This document shows, in pieces, positions 28,168-39,270 of a stretch of DNA of 64,000 nt. The stretch is from Burkholderia puraquae (GTDB taxonomy: Bacteria; Pseudomonadota; Gammaproteobacteria; Burkholderiales; Burkholderiaceae), in the NCBI RefSeq assembly GCF_002099195.1, contig NZ_NBYX01000009.1, positions 62,001 to 126,000 of the forward strand, in the 5' to 3' direction. A program made the translations under genes and the position numbers. The first letter of the stretch is position 1. Every line of letters begins with the position of its first letter. The notes beneath the pieces are model-generated. The model was not told where the DNA came from and did not search any database. It saw nothing but the letters and a program-made list of their open reading frames with translations.

Positions 28168-30467
28168 ACGCGCAGGACGACACGCTCGAATTTACCGGCG
28201 GCCTCGTCGCGCGGCTGCCCGAACCCGCCGATTTCGGCATCGCGCTCGCGGAGGGTTTCGCGCGCCGCATCGGCGATCTCTCTCGCCGCGCCGGTGCGCC
28301 GGCCGCGGCCGCGCGCTGGGCGGCGCGCGCCGCGTTCGCGACGAGTCGCGCGACTGCGGGCGGCCACGTGTGCGTCGCGCTCGGCGCGCTTGCGCAGCGC
28401 TACGAAGCACCGCTCGACGAAGTCCGCACGGCGCTTGCCGCGAGCGGCGTGGTCGCGTTCGGCACGCTCGCGCGCGGCGACGAGCGGCCGCTGATCGTCG
28501 ACCGCCACGATCACCTGTACCTGTCGCGCTATTTCGACTACGAACGGCGGCTTGCCGATGCGCTCGTCGCGCAGGCCGATGTGGCCGCACCGGGCGAAGG
28601 TCTTGCACCCGACCGGTTGCGCGACAGCCTCGCGCGTTATTTCGGGCCGGCAACCGGCGAAGTCGACTGGCAGCGCGTCGCGGCGATCGTCGCGCTGACG
28701 GGCCGCGTGACGATCGTCAGCGGCGGCCCTGGCACGGGCAAGACGACGACGGTCGTCGGCGTGCTGGCCTGCCTGCTCGATGCGCACCCGGGGCTGCGCG
28801 TCGCGCTGGCCGCGCCGACCGGCAAGGCCGCGCAGCGGATGCAGGAAGCGCTGCATGCGCGGGCCGGCGACCTGCCGCCCGAACTCGCGGCGCGCCTGCC
28901 CGACACGTCGTACACGCTGCACAGGCTGCTGGGCGGCGGCGGGGCGGCCGGCTTCCGGCATCATCGCGACAATCCGCTGCCGTATGACCTGATCGTCGTC
29001 GACGAGGCGTCGATGATCGATGTCGCGCTCGCCGCGCATCTGCTCGATGCGCTCGCGCCGGGCGCGCGGCTCGTGCTGCTCGGTGACAAGGACCAACTGG
29101 CCGCGGTCGAGGCGGGCGCCGTATTCGCGGAGCTGAGCGCACGGCCGGCGTTTACCGCCGCGGCGCGCACGCGCATTGCGCAGGCGCTCGACATCGACGA
29201 GGCGGCATTCGTCGCGGCGTTGCCAGTGCCGGATGCCACCGCAACCGCAGCTGTTTCCGCTGCGTATCCGGTTTCCGCAGCGGCCCGGGCCCCGGCATCG
29301 CCATCGGCACCCGCTGCCGCCACTGCACGCAAACCGGCATCGCGACGGAAAGCCGATGCGCGACAGGCATCGCTCTTCGACGACGAACCGCAGGATGACG
29401 AAGTTTCGCCGGCCAACGTCGCGCCGCCGCCGGCTGCAGGTCCGATGCTGACCGAAACCGGTGAGGCTGGCGAGGCAGGCGAGGCCCCCGCGTGGATCGA
29501 GGTCGACGAACTCGCGTGGCTCGACGCCGTCGAGTTGCCGCCGTTCGACGCAGGCGACGTGGCGCTTGCATCGGTCACATCGATACTGCCAGGCGAACCT
29601 GCCGCCGCATCGGCCACACCGGCACCGGCACCGCTCGCCGACTGCGTGGTCTGGCTCGAACGCAATTACCGCTTCGGTCTCGATTCGCCGATCGGGCGGC
29701 TGTCGCTCGCGATCCGCAGCGGCGACGTGCAGGCCGCGCTCGACGCGCTGCCCGCCGACGATTCTGCCGCGGCTTCGTTCCATGACGATGCGGGCGAGTC
29801 GCTCGCATCGTCGACGGTCGAGCGGCTTGCACGGCGGTTCGGCGCTTACCTCGATGCGTTGCGCGACGCGCTGGCCGCGCCGGTGCCCGATCCGCTGCCG
29901 CTGTTCGATGCGCTCAACCGGTTCAGGATCCTGTGCGCGACCCGCAGCGGCTTGCGCGGCGCGGAGCACGTCAATGCGCTCGTGGCCGCGCACGTGCGCC
30001 ACGCGGCGCGCGTGCCGCTCGCGGTCGGCGCGCACTGGTTCACGGGGCGGCCGATCATGGTGACGCGCAACGACTATGCGCTCGGGCTGTTCAACGGCGA
30101 TATCGGCATTGCGCTGCCCGACGCGCACGGCGTGCTGCGCGTATGGTTCAGGCGTGCGGACGGCACCGCGCGCGCGGTGTCGCCGGCCGCGCTGCCGCCG
30201 CACGAAACCGCGTTCGCGCTGACGGTCCACAAATCGCAGGGCTCGGAGTTCGACGAAGCCGCGCTCGTGCTGCCGGCATCGTTCGGCCGCGTGCTCACGC
30301 GCGAACTCGTCTACACGGCCGTCACGCGTGCCCGCACGCGCGTGCAGGTGATCGGGCCGCGGCGCGTGCTGGCGCAGGCGGTCGCGACGCGTACGCAGCG
30401 CGATTCGGGGCTCGCGGCGCGCGTCGACGAGGCGCTTGCGCGGCGCCGCAGGGAGGCTTCACGATGA
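28164..30467 (+). CDS. recD: Exodeoxyribonuclease V alpha subunit RecD, with a long insertion
   Basis: 767-residue 5'-3' helicase subunit RecD. Walker [12 protein letters not shown] has its Lys at residue 193, motif [18 protein letters not shown], motif [23 protein letters not shown], and the last motifs [18 protein letters not shown] and [12 protein letters not shown]. It is about 160 residues longer than the E. coli protein because of a low-complexity Ala/Pro/acidic insertion at about residues 352-489, between the motif III region and the WLERNYRF block. The insertion contains [10 protein letters not shown], where QASLF (401-405) resembles a beta-clamp binding pentapeptide. The ATG overlaps the recB stop, and the stop overlaps arfB. 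Confidence 0.95.
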   Translation: MNAQDDTLEFTGGLVARLPEPADFGIALAEGFARRIGDLSRRAGAPAAAARWAARAAFATSRATAGGHVCVALGALAQRYEAPLDEVRTALAASGVVAFGTLARGDERPLIVDRHDHLYLSRYFDYERRLADALVAQADVAAPGEGLAPDRLRDSLARYFGPATGEVDWQRVAAIVALTGRVTIVSGGPGTGKTTTVVGVLACLLDAHPGLRVALAAPTGKAAQRMQEALHARAGDLPPELAARLPDTSYTLHRLLGGGGAAGFRHHRDNPLPYDLIVVDEASMIDVALAAHLLDALAPGARLVLLGDKDQLAAVEAGAVFAELSARPAFTAAARTRIAQALDIDEAAFVAALPVPDATATAAVSAAYPVSAAARAPASPSAPAAATARKPASRRKADARQASLFDDEPQDDEVSPANVAPPPAAGPMLTETGEAGEAGEAPAWIEVDELAWLDAVELPPFDAGDVALASVTSILPGEPAAASATPAPAPLADCVVWLERNYRFGLDSPIGRLSLAIRSGDVQAALDALPADDSAAASFHDDAGESLASSTVERLARRFGAYLDALRDALAAPVPDPLPLFDALNRFRILCATRSGLRGAEHVNALVAAHVRHAARVPLAVGAHWFTGRPIMVTRNDYALGLFNGDIGIALPDAHGVLRVWFRRADGTARAVSPAALPPHETAFALTVHKSQGSEFDEAALVLPASFGRVLTRELVYTAVTRARTRVQVIGPRRVLAQAVATRTQRDSGLAARVDEALARRRREASR

Positions 30468-30868
30468 TGATCCGCTATACGCTCGATCCGGCCGAGGTCG
30501 AATGGACAGCCGTGCGCGCGCAGGGCGCGGGCGGCCAGAACGTGAACAAGGTGTCGAGCGCGATCCACCTGCGCTTCGATATCCGTGCGTCGTCGTTGCC
30601 GCCCGTCATCAAGGAGCGGCTGCTCGCGCTGTCCGACCAGCGCATCACGCGCGACGGCATCGTCGTGATCAAGTCGCAGGAATATCGTACCCAGGAGAAG
30701 AACCGCGAGGCCGCGCTGGCGCGACTCGATGCGTTGATCAGCGGCGTTGCATTCACACCGCGCGCACGGGTCGCCACGCGGCCGACGCGTGCGTCGAAGG
30801 AGCGGCGGCTCGAGCACAAGTCGCGTCGCGGTGTGGTGAAGTCGGGAAGAGGGAAAGTGATCGACTGA
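30464..30868 (+). CDS. arfB: Alternative ribosome-rescue factor ArfB (YaeJ), peptidyl-tRNA hydrolase
   Basis: 134-residue class-I release-factor-like protein that frees stalled ribosomes independently of a stop codon. The catalytic GGQ motif is [20 protein letters not shown] (Gln at about residue 25), and the C-terminal tail is strongly basic ([20 protein letters not shown]), the part that enters the empty mRNA channel. ATG at 30464 overlaps the recD stop in ATGA with GGGAGG upstream; a second ATG follows immediately. It is the last gene of the recCBD unit, so ribosome rescue and DNA-break repair are transcribed and translated together here. Confidence 0.93.
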   Translation: MMIRYTLDPAEVEWTAVRAQGAGGQNVNKVSSAIHLRFDIRASSLPPVIKERLLALSDQRITRDGIVVIKSQEYRTQEKNREAALARLDALISGVAFTPRARVATRPTRASKERRLEHKSRRGVVKSGRGKVID

Positions 30869-30926
30869 CGAATGGACGAGCGGACGAACGACGCGCGCGA
30901 CAGCCGGTCGTCCGCCGCCGTGCCGG

Positions 30927-32207
30927 TTACCGCATGACGGTTCCTGCGCTGTCGAGCACGAAGTCGACGCAGAACACGACGAGCCGACTCTGCGCGCGGA
31001 TCGCGACGGCGGCCGTATAGCAGTCGCGGCCTTCCGTCAGCGAGAAGTGCGGGCCCATCAGCGCGACACGTCCGGGTGCGGCGATCGCGCGCTGGAAATA
31101 AGGGCGCCGTGACCAGTTGCTGTGGGTTTCCGGGAAGAGCGGTGCGAGGCGGGCGACACCTGCCTGGCCGTCGTCGGCGCGCGCGCCGATCGACGGCAGG
31201 AACTGCTCGCCGGTCTCGTCGGTGACGAATACGCGGCGCGCGGCCGGCACCGCGAACACGCGCTGCGCGGCATCCTGCAGGTTGCCGCTCGCGGAAAATG
31301 CGGCCGCGCCGGTCAGCACGAGCCGCTCGATCGCGTCGAAGCCCGGTTGCTCGGCAACGACCGGCGTGTGCCGGCGGGCGATGAAGCGCTGCCACGCGGC
31401 GTCGAGCATCGCGGGGGCGGCCGCGCTTGCATGTGCGATCGATGCATCGGGCTGGCCGAACTGGAAACCCTGCACGAAATCGATGTCGGCTTCCATCAGC
31501 GCCTGCAGCGAATCGTCGTTCTCGACGCCCTCGGCAAGCACCATTGCGCCGGCCTGATGCAGCATCGACACGAGATGATGCATGATGCGGCGATCGTCGG
31601 CCGAACCGGTCGAGCGTTCGACGAGCGAGCGATCGAGCTTGACGATGTCGGGGCGCGCGCGCCACACGCGGTCGAAGTTCGAGAATCCCGTGCCGAAATC
31701 ATCGATCGCGATCAGGAAGTCGCGATGCTGGATCATGTCGATCGTGCGGGCGAGCGCGGCTTCGTCGCGCGACGGCTGTTCGACCACTTCCAGCACGATG
31801 CGGTTCGGCGGCAGTGCGAAATGCCGGCATAGCGCCTCGACGAATTCGCGCTGCACGAGGCCGGAGTCGAGCACGCGCGGCGTGACGTTCAGGAACAGCC
31901 AGCCGTCGCCGATACCCTGCGCGACGAAGTTGGCCGTGTGCAGGCAGCGTGCGAGCCGGTCGAGCAGCAGCGCGTCGGCGTCGCCGCGCGTCTTGTCGAA
32001 CAGGGCGACGGGCGAGATCAGTGCGCCATTCGCGTCGACGACGCGCAGCAGCGCCTCGTAACCGACGACGCGCTTGTGCGTGATCGACAGCACGGGCTGG
32101 AACACGCTGCGCAGCGTCGTGGTGCGATAGGTGGCGAGCCAGCCGCCGGGCGTCGGCGTGAGGCGTTCGAGCAGGGAGTCGAGCGAGAGGTCGCGGGCGG
32201 GCTTCAT
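30927..32207 (-). CDS. EAL-domain c-di-GMP phosphodiesterase with C-terminal sensory-like domain
   Basis: 426-residue predicted cytoplasmic protein. The EAL domain occupies about residues 30-260, with YEALLRV (Glu51), LNVTPRVL (Asn), LEVVEQPS (Glu), AIDDFGTGFSN (Asp-Asp), VKLDRSLV (Lys) and LAEGVEN (Glu), so all metal and substrate residues appear present and it should hydrolyse c-di-GMP. There is no GGDEF domain. The C-terminal part (about 285-426) contains SNWSRRPYFQRAIAAPGRVA and MGPHFSLTEGRDCYTAAVAI, which look like a PDC/Cache-type sensor but without flanking membrane helices. Start ATG 32207; a longer in-frame start is not supported by the family. Convergent with arfB. Confidence 0.87.
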   Translation of the reverse strand: MKPARDLSLDSLLERLTPTPGGWLATYRTTTLRSVFQPVLSITHKRVVGYEALLRVVDANGALISPVALFDKTRGDADALLLDRLARCLHTANFVAQGIGDGWLFLNVTPRVLDSGLVQREFVEALCRHFALPPNRIVLEVVEQPSRDEAALARTIDMIQHRDFLIAIDDFGTGFSNFDRVWRARPDIVKLDRSLVERSTGSADDRRIMHHLVSMLHQAGAMVLAEGVENDDSLQALMEADIDFVQGFQFGQPDASIAHASAAAPAMLDAAWQRFIARRHTPVVAEQPGFDAIERLVLTGAAAFSASGNLQDAAQRVFAVPAARRVFVTDETGEQFLPSIGARADDGQAGVARLAPLFPETHSNWSRRPYFQRAIAAPGRVALMGPHFSLTEGRDCYTAAVAIRAQSRLVVFCVDFVLDSAGTVMR

Positions 32208-32685
32208 GTCAACGGCGCCCGAGGGTGAGCGGCGGGGCAGCAGCGCGCCACCACACTGAAGCAGTCGCACGCGCAGGCGGACGCGAAAGGACGTGGGACA
32301 TCGAGACCGCCTTCTGCGGGTAAGTGTTCCGAGTGTAACGGGAATGGCGCCGCTCGCGTATCAGGGAAACTCCAGACGCACGCGGGTATGCGGCTGCGGC
32401 CGGCGCCGCCCGCATGCGCGTCGCGCATGGCCGCCGCGCAGCGAAGGGCGCCGCCGCCGAACATGACAATCCGGCGGGAGGTACGGCACGGCACGGCATG
32501 GCATGGCATGCCATGCGTGGTGGGGCGGGAAATCCCGGTGGCCGGCGCAGCCGCGAGCCAATATCGCCGTCAGAGGAATGCCGGCCGCGCTGCGGCGCCA
32601 TCCGCGGCGCGGCGCAGAGCAGTCGGCGCCTGGTCGTCAGGCATCACGGCCCGACCGATGGCGCCGCGTGTGCCCGCATGAATCG
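32208..32685. other. Gene-free interval between the EAL and EamA genes
   Basis: About 480 bp with no credible coding frame on either strand; codon patterns in its ORFs are Arg/Ala-rich shadows. It should hold the promoter of the EAL gene. The only distinct feature is a pentanucleotide repeat (32485-32509). Confidence 0.5.
32485..32509. repeat. Pentanucleotide tandem repeat GGCAY x5
   Basis: GGCAC, GGCAC, GGCAT, GGCAT, GGCAT in perfect register, followed by GCCATG which makes a small dyad with the last units. It lies in the intergenic space about 280 bp upstream of the EAL start. Confidence 0.8.
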
Positions 32686-33612
32686 TCAGGTCGCTTCGCC
32701 GCTGCGCGGCCGGATCCCGGGAATCCGCTTGATCACGCCGGTCGCGAGCGCGGTGCCGACGAGCACGATCGCGCAGCCTTCGATCATCACGGCCGACACG
32801 TGTTCACCGAGGAACAGCGCGCCCCACAGCAGGCCGAACACGGGGATCACGAACGTCACGGTAATCGCGCGGGCAGGGCCGATGTGCGCGATCAGGTAGA
32901 AGTAGATGAAATAGGCGATGCCCGTGCAGGCGACGCCGAGGGCGAGCACCGAGCCCCACGCGTGCGCGCCGACCGGCGCGGCCGGCCAGGTGGCGATCGC
33001 GAACGGCAGCAGCAGGACGGTCGAGCCGATCATGCTGCCGGTCGCGTTGACGAGCGGATCGACGCCGGTCAGCTTGCGCTTCGTGTAGTTGGCCGCGATG
33101 CCGTACAGCAGCGTCGCGCCGAGCGCCGCGGCGGCAGCGAGCGCGGTCGCGGTGGCGCCCGTTTCGCCGTGCGCATTCGCGATCTGGTTCCACACGAGCG
33201 TGAGCACGCCGGCGAAGCCGATCACGAGGCCGAGTGCGCGCGGCAGCGACAGCTTGTCCTTCAGCCACAGGTAGGCGACGAGCGCGCCCCAGAGCGGCGT
33301 CGTCGCGTTGATCACCGACGTCACGCCGGCCGACAGCGTCAGTTCGGCGAACGCGAACAGGCAGAACGGGATGCCCGAGTTCAGCGCGCCGACGACGAAC
33401 AACGGCCATGCATGACGGCGCAGCCGGGCGCCGAGATCGGCAGGTTTGAAGCGCGTCAGCGCGAAGCCCGCGAGAAACAGCGCGCCGATGCCTACCCGCA
33501 ACGCCATCAGCGGCGCGACGCCGAGATCGACGACGCCGATCCGGATAAAGAGGAACGACGCACCCCACAGGGCAGCGAGCACGGTCAGCAGGAGGGCATT
33601 CTTGGGCGACAT
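32686..33612 (-). CDS. EamA/DMT-family transporter
   Basis: 308-residue drug/metabolite transporter with ten predicted membrane helices in two EamA repeats (about residues 5-140 and 152-290). Typical segments are LAALWGASFLFIRIGVVDLG, NSGIPFCLFAFAELTLSAGV and TSVINATTPLWGALVAYLWL. ATG at 33612 is the only sensible start. Such proteins export or import amino acids or other metabolites; no substrate can be assigned. Monocistronic by appearance. Confidence 0.87.
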   Translation of the reverse strand: MSPKNALLLTVLAALWGASFLFIRIGVVDLGVAPLMALRVGIGALFLAGFALTRFKPADLGARLRRHAWPLFVVGALNSGIPFCLFAFAELTLSAGVTSVINATTPLWGALVAYLWLKDKLSLPRALGLVIGFAGVLTLVWNQIANAHGETGATATALAAAAALGATLLYGIAANYTKRKLTGVDPLVNATGSMIGSTVLLLPFAIATWPAAPVGAHAWGSVLALGVACTGIAYFIYFYLIAHIGPARAITVTFVIPVFGLLWGALFLGEHVSAVMIEGCAIVLVGTALATGVIKRIPGIRPRSGEAT

Positions 33613-33756
33613 CGATCGTGAAGGGCGGGGGAAGGGATGCGCAGAATCTTACACCCCGTTACCACGCCGTCGTTTCACGTCTCGATGAAATGTCAAGAAA
33701 CGGGAAGCTCGCCGGTTGCCGGCGCGGGGCGGCCGCCTGCCGGCGGTCGTTCCCGA

Positions 33757-34005
33757 TCAGTGATGGTGCCGGCCGCCGCGCCCGCCGAAGCCGAAATCGA
33801 GCGATAGTGCCGGTCCCCAATAGCCGCCCCACGCGGGCGCATAGGCCGGTGCCGGATAGTAATAGGCGGGGCCCGGATCGACATAGACGGGGGCCGGCTG
33901 CACCGGTGCAGCCGTGTAATAGCCGCCAGGATAATAGCCGTACGGGTAGTAGCAGCCGGTGAGCGTCACGCAGGCGAGCGCCGCGGCGACGAGGGTCCTG
34001 TTCAT
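33757..34005 (-). CDS. Small Tyr/Gly/Pro-rich lipoprotein
   Basis: 82-residue protein with signal MNRTLVAAALACVTLTGC, lipobox LTGC (Cys18), followed by a low-complexity mature region rich in Tyr, Pro and Gly (YYPYGYYPGGYYTAAP) and ending in a Gly-rich stretch and HHH. Such short Tyr/Gly-rich lipoproteins are common in Burkholderia; they are probably outer-membrane or surface attached. No known function. Confidence 0.75.
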   Translation of the reverse strand: MNRTLVAAALACVTLTGCYYPYGYYPGGYYTAAPVQPAPVYVDPGPAYYYPAPAYAPAWGGYWGPALSLDFGFGGRGGRHHH

Positions 34006-34196
34006 GATGTTTCTCCGGCGGAGCCGGCAATCGGCAGATGCTTAAGCTTAGGCCGCGCGCCGATGACACGGTGTGCAAAACGGTAACGGATCATTTCCGC
34101 GCAGGCGGCCGGTTACGTTGCGCCGCCGCATGCGAAAACGGCGCTTCCGCACCGCGAAAACGCCGTCTGGCCGACTGTCGCGGCGTGCTTCGCCGC

Positions 34197-34409
34197 TTAC
34201 TTGCCGACCTGGTTGCCGATGATGCCGCCGGCCGCTGCGCCGCCCAGTGTGGACAGCGCACTGCCGCCGATCGCCGCGCCGGCGACGCCGCCGACACCTG
34301 CACCGATTGCCGTGTCGCGCTGGCGCCTCGTCATCGAGTCACAGGCCGACAGGCTGGCCACGGTCGCGACGAGCAGCGCGTATACCCCAATACGCCGTAT
34401 CGAATTCAT
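34197..34409 (-). CDS. Glycine-zipper lipoprotein, OsmB-like
   Basis: 70-residue lipoprotein. Start MNSIRRIGVYALLVATVASL at 34409, lipobox LSAC (Cys23), then DSMTRRQRDTAIGAGVGGVA and repeated GxxxG motifs (GVGGVAGAAIGGSALSTLGG) forming a glycine-zipper membrane-inserting helix, as in OsmB/SlyB-type proteins. The longer in-frame start at 34466 lacks a signal peptide. AAGGACA lies about 8 nt upstream. Probably envelope-stress or osmotic related by family only. Confidence 0.8.
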   Translation of the reverse strand: MNSIRRIGVYALLVATVASLSACDSMTRRQRDTAIGAGVGGVAGAAIGGSALSTLGGAAAGGIIGNQVGK

Positions 34410-34584
34410 GATCGTTGTCCTTGCGGTTGTGAACGGAGGACACGCGACCGGCCGGCGGCCGCGCATGAACCCAATCTACGCGCCGTCCCCCGGCGCTGCT
34501 GTAAGGACTTGTTAAGGCTCGCGCGGTTTCGTAATGAATTGTTTCCGGTGGTTTCCGGTGCGCCGGCGGGCACGCGACATGCGC

Positions 34585-34610
34585 AAAAAAGCCCGCTCGA
34601 AAGCGGGCTT
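34585..34610 (-). terminator. Rho-independent terminator of thiC
   Basis: On the minus strand GCCCGCT, the stable tetraloop TTCG, AGCGGGC, then six T residues, 50-75 bp after the thiC stop codon. Confidence 0.88.
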
Positions 34611-34658
34611 CGTGCATCGCGAGGCGATCCGGCAGGGATCACCGGGCCGCGCGTTCGC

Positions 34659-36826
<2,168 letters not shown>

Positions 36827-37038
36827 AGCAGCGCACACGATACACTGGCTTGGCGGCGGTTTCAACCGGGAGCGGATCGGCTGCTCCGGTGCGGCCGCAG
36901 CATGGCGGGCGGTGCGGTGGCCCGTCGAAATGGCAGCGCGCGTCGTCGCCGCATGGCCCCACGGCTTGGCCGGTAGCGGCGAAGCGGCGCAGCATGACGC
37001 GCTTTCGCGCAACTTCAAAAAAAAAATTTCGCAGCGGC

Positions 37039-37066
37039 TGTCATTTCCCGCGACGTCGTCCGTCTA
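37039..37066 (+). promoter_or_regulatory. Possible ECF-sigma promoter before the MXKDX gene
   Basis: TGTCATTT (37039) and CGTCTA (37061-37066) are spaced 16 bp apart, resembling ECF-type -35 and CGTC-type -10 elements, 36 bp before the start of the MXKDX gene. No ECF sigma gene is in view; low confidence. Confidence 0.35.
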
Positions 37067-37101
37067 TTCGGCTCCTTAAACCCATGTTTTGGAGAGATGT
37101 C

Positions 37102-37380
37102 ATGAAAAAAGTACTGATTGCCGCTTGCGTCGCCGCTTTCGCCACGATCGCCACGGGCGCGTATGCGCAGAACGACGCGATGTCGCAGCAAGGTTCGTCG
37201 ATGTCGAAGGACGCGATGGGCCACGACGCAATGGCCAAGGATGCAATGGGCCATGACGCGATGAAGAAGGACGGCATGAAGAAGCATGCGATGAAGAAAG
37301 ACGCGATGAAGAAGGACGCGATGTCGCACGACACGATGAGCAAGCCGTCGTCGGGCGACAAGATGGCGCCGTCGAACTGA
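37102..37380 (+). CDS. Pentapeptide MXKDX-repeat periplasmic protein
   Basis: 92-residue exported protein. The Sec signal MKKVLIAACVAAFATIATGA ends at YAQ, after which the mature part consists of about ten Met-rich pentapeptides of the type M-x-K-D-A / M-x-H-D-A (for example DAMKKDGMKKHAMKKDAM). The Met/His/Lys/Asp pattern could bind copper or other metal, though this is unproven. Start ATG 37102 with GGAGAG 7 nt upstream. It precedes, in the same direction, a cytochrome b and a molybdopterin oxidoreductase, an arrangement recurrent in Burkholderia-like genomes, which suggests a shared role in periplasmic redox chemistry or metal stress. Confidence 0.88.
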   Translation: MKKVLIAACVAAFATIATGAYAQNDAMSQQGSSMSKDAMGHDAMAKDAMGHDAMKKDGMKKHAMKKDAMKKDAMSHDTMSKPSSGDKMAPSN

Positions 37381-37471
37381 CGAAAGCGGACGCGGCGCGG
37401 CCGGCGCGTGCGTCGCACGACGGCCGCCCGCCTGCGTTTCGTCCCGTCGACTCATTCCGGGAGTCTTCATC

Positions 37472-38104
37472 ATGCAAACCGTTCCCGCTACCGGCCGCGC
37501 GGCTGCCACGCCGCCCGCGCGGCCGATCCATCCGCTGTGGGTGCGCGCGAGCCACTGGCTCAATGCGCTCGCGGCGATCCTGATGGCGCTGTCCGGCTGG
37601 CGCATCTACGATGCGTCGCCGATCTATCCGCCGTTCGTGTTTCCGCACGGCATCACGCTGGGCGGCTGGCTCGGCGGCGCGCTGCAATGGCATTTCGCGG
37701 CAATGTGGCTGCTGGTCGGCAACGGGCTGTTCTACCTCGCGATGTCGATCGCGACGGGGCGCCTCGCGCGCAAGATGCTGCCCGTCACGCCGGCGTCGAT
37801 ATGGCGCGACATCCGCGCCGCACTGGGCGGGCGGCTGTCGCACGACGACCTGAGCGTCTACAACGCGGTGCAGCGTGCCGCGTACCTGACCGCGATCGTC
37901 GATCTCTTCGTGCTGGTGCTGTCGGGGCTCACGATCTGGAAATCCGTGCAATTCCCGCTGCTGCGCGAATTGTTCGGCGGCTACGACAACGCGCGTGTCG
38001 TGCACTTCTGGGCGATGTCGCTGCTCGTCGCATTCTTTGTCGTTCACGTCGCGATGGCGCTGCTCGTGCCGCGCTCGCTGCTCGCGATGCTGCGCGGGCG
38101 CTGA
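37472..38104 (+). CDS. Cytochrome b561-type membrane subunit
   Basis: 210-residue di-haem cytochrome b (cytochrome b561/ thiosulfate reductase gamma type) with four or five membrane helices. Candidate haem ligands are the His residues in RASHWLNALAAILMALSGW (helix 1), QWHFAAMWLLVGN (helix 2) and VVHFWAMSLLVAFFVVHVAM (last helix). It is predicted to pass electrons between the quinone pool and the molybdopterin protein encoded 29 bp downstream. ATG 37472 follows GGGAG. Operon with the MXKDX gene upstream is likely. Confidence 0.88.
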   Translation: MQTVPATGRAAATPPARPIHPLWVRASHWLNALAAILMALSGWRIYDASPIYPPFVFPHGITLGGWLGGALQWHFAAMWLLVGNGLFYLAMSIATGRLARKMLPVTPASIWRDIRAALGGRLSHDDLSVYNAVQRAAYLTAIVDLFVLVLSGLTIWKSVQFPLLRELFGGYDNARVVHFWAMSLLVAFFVVHVAMALLVPRSLLAMLRGR

Positions 38105-38133
38105 CCCGTCAACTTCGGGTGAAGGAAATCATC

Positions 38134-38922
38134 ATGTCGGAATCCGAATACAAGCGCGACGGTTCGCGCTGGACGCTCGACCGGAAGTCGCTCGAACTCG
38201 ACGTGCGCCGCGAGCTCGAGATGCCGTCGCGGCGGCTTTTCAACCGGCGCGTGCTGACGCTCGGCGGCTTGACGATGCTGACCGGCTGCACGCTGCAGGA
38301 CGACGCGTCGGTCAACACGTTCCTCGAGAAGGTGTCGCGCATGAACGACCGCGTGCAGGCGTGGCTGTTCAGCGGCGACCGGCTCGCGCCGACCTACACC
38401 GAAGCCGATATCACGCGACCGTTCCCGTTCAACGCGTACTACGGGATCGACGACGTGCCGCACGTCGATGCGTCGACGTATCGGCTCGTGCTGTCCGGCC
38501 GCGTGACGGGCAAGCGCGTGTGGACGCTCGACGAACTGTATGCGCTGCCGCACGCGGAGCAGATCACGCGGCATATCTGCGTGGAAGGGTGGAGCGCGAT
38601 CGGCCGCTGGGGCGGCACGCCGTTCGGCGCGTTTCTCGCACGCGCCGGCGCCGATACGCGGGCGAAATACGTCGGCTTCAAGTGCGCGGACGATTACTAC
38701 GAGAGCATCGACATGCCGACCGCGCTGCATCCGCAGACGCTGCTCGCGTTCGATTACGACGGCCGCCGGCTGCCGCCGGAATTCGGCTTCCCGATGAAGC
38801 TGCGGATGCCGACCAAGCTCGGCTACAAGAACCCGAAGCACATCATGGAAATCTTCGTGACCGATACGTTTCCGGGGGGCTACTGGGTCGACCAGGGGTA
38901 CAACTGGTTCGGCGGATCGTGA
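38134..38922 (+). CDS. Molybdopterin-dependent oxidoreductase (sulfite-oxidase/MsrP-like)
   Basis: 262-residue protein of the sulfite oxidase/YedY superfamily. It has an N-terminal export region containing SRRLFNRRVLTLGGLTMLTG and Cys, a twin-Arg-like and lipobox-like sequence, then the Moco domain with the Mo-ligating Cys in RHICVEGWSAIGRWGGTPFG and conserved FGFPMKLRMPTKLGYKNPKH. ATG 38134 with AAGGAA 7 nt upstream. Together with the cytochrome b it forms a two-component membrane redox system similar to MsrPQ in architecture, though the cytochrome is not MsrQ-like. The substrate is unknown. Confidence 0.88.
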   Translation: MSESEYKRDGSRWTLDRKSLELDVRRELEMPSRRLFNRRVLTLGGLTMLTGCTLQDDASVNTFLEKVSRMNDRVQAWLFSGDRLAPTYTEADITRPFPFNAYYGIDDVPHVDASTYRLVLSGRVTGKRVWTLDELYALPHAEQITRHICVEGWSAIGRWGGTPFGAFLARAGADTRAKYVGFKCADDYYESIDMPTALHPQTLLAFDYDGRRLPPEFGFPMKLRMPTKLGYKNPKHIMEIFVTDTFPGGYWVDQGYNWFGGS

Positions 38923-38989
38923 GCGGTGCGCGGCATGCGGTGGCAGCGCATGCGCGTGCCGCGATGCGTCGGGCGTCGCGCGTGACGCG

Positions 38990-39270
38990 TTAAGCGGATT
39001 CGCGCACCTGGAGGTCGACGCGCAGGCCGACTGCCGCCGCCATGTTGACGAGCGCGTCGAGCCCGAACAGATTGATCTTGCCGCGCATCAGGTCGGAGAC
39101 ACGCGGCTGCGTGACCCCAGCTGTTTCGCGGCCTGGGCCTGACTGAGCTCGAGTTGTGCGATGCGCTGCTTGAGCGCGATCATCAGCTCGGATCGCAGCT
39201 TCATGTTCTCGGCTTCGGCCGGCTGGCCCTCGATTGCGTCCCAGACGCTTGAATAACGTTCGTTGGTCAT
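38990..39270 (-). pseudogene. HigA-like XRE antitoxin gene with a frameshift
   Basis: The first frame encodes MTNERYSSVWDAIEGQPAEA and runs into the helix-turn-helix region QAQAAKQLG, then goes out of frame and stops at 39088. Adding one base at the G4 run (C4 on the plus strand, 39115-39118) restores GVTQPRVSDLMRGKINLFGL and continues to VGLRVDLQVRESA with a stop at 38990, giving the expected HTH antitoxin of about 93 residues. So one G of a homopolymer is missing: a true mutation or a sequencing error. It overlaps the upstream toxin-like gene by 4 bp (ATGA), the normal HigBA order. Confidence 0.85.
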
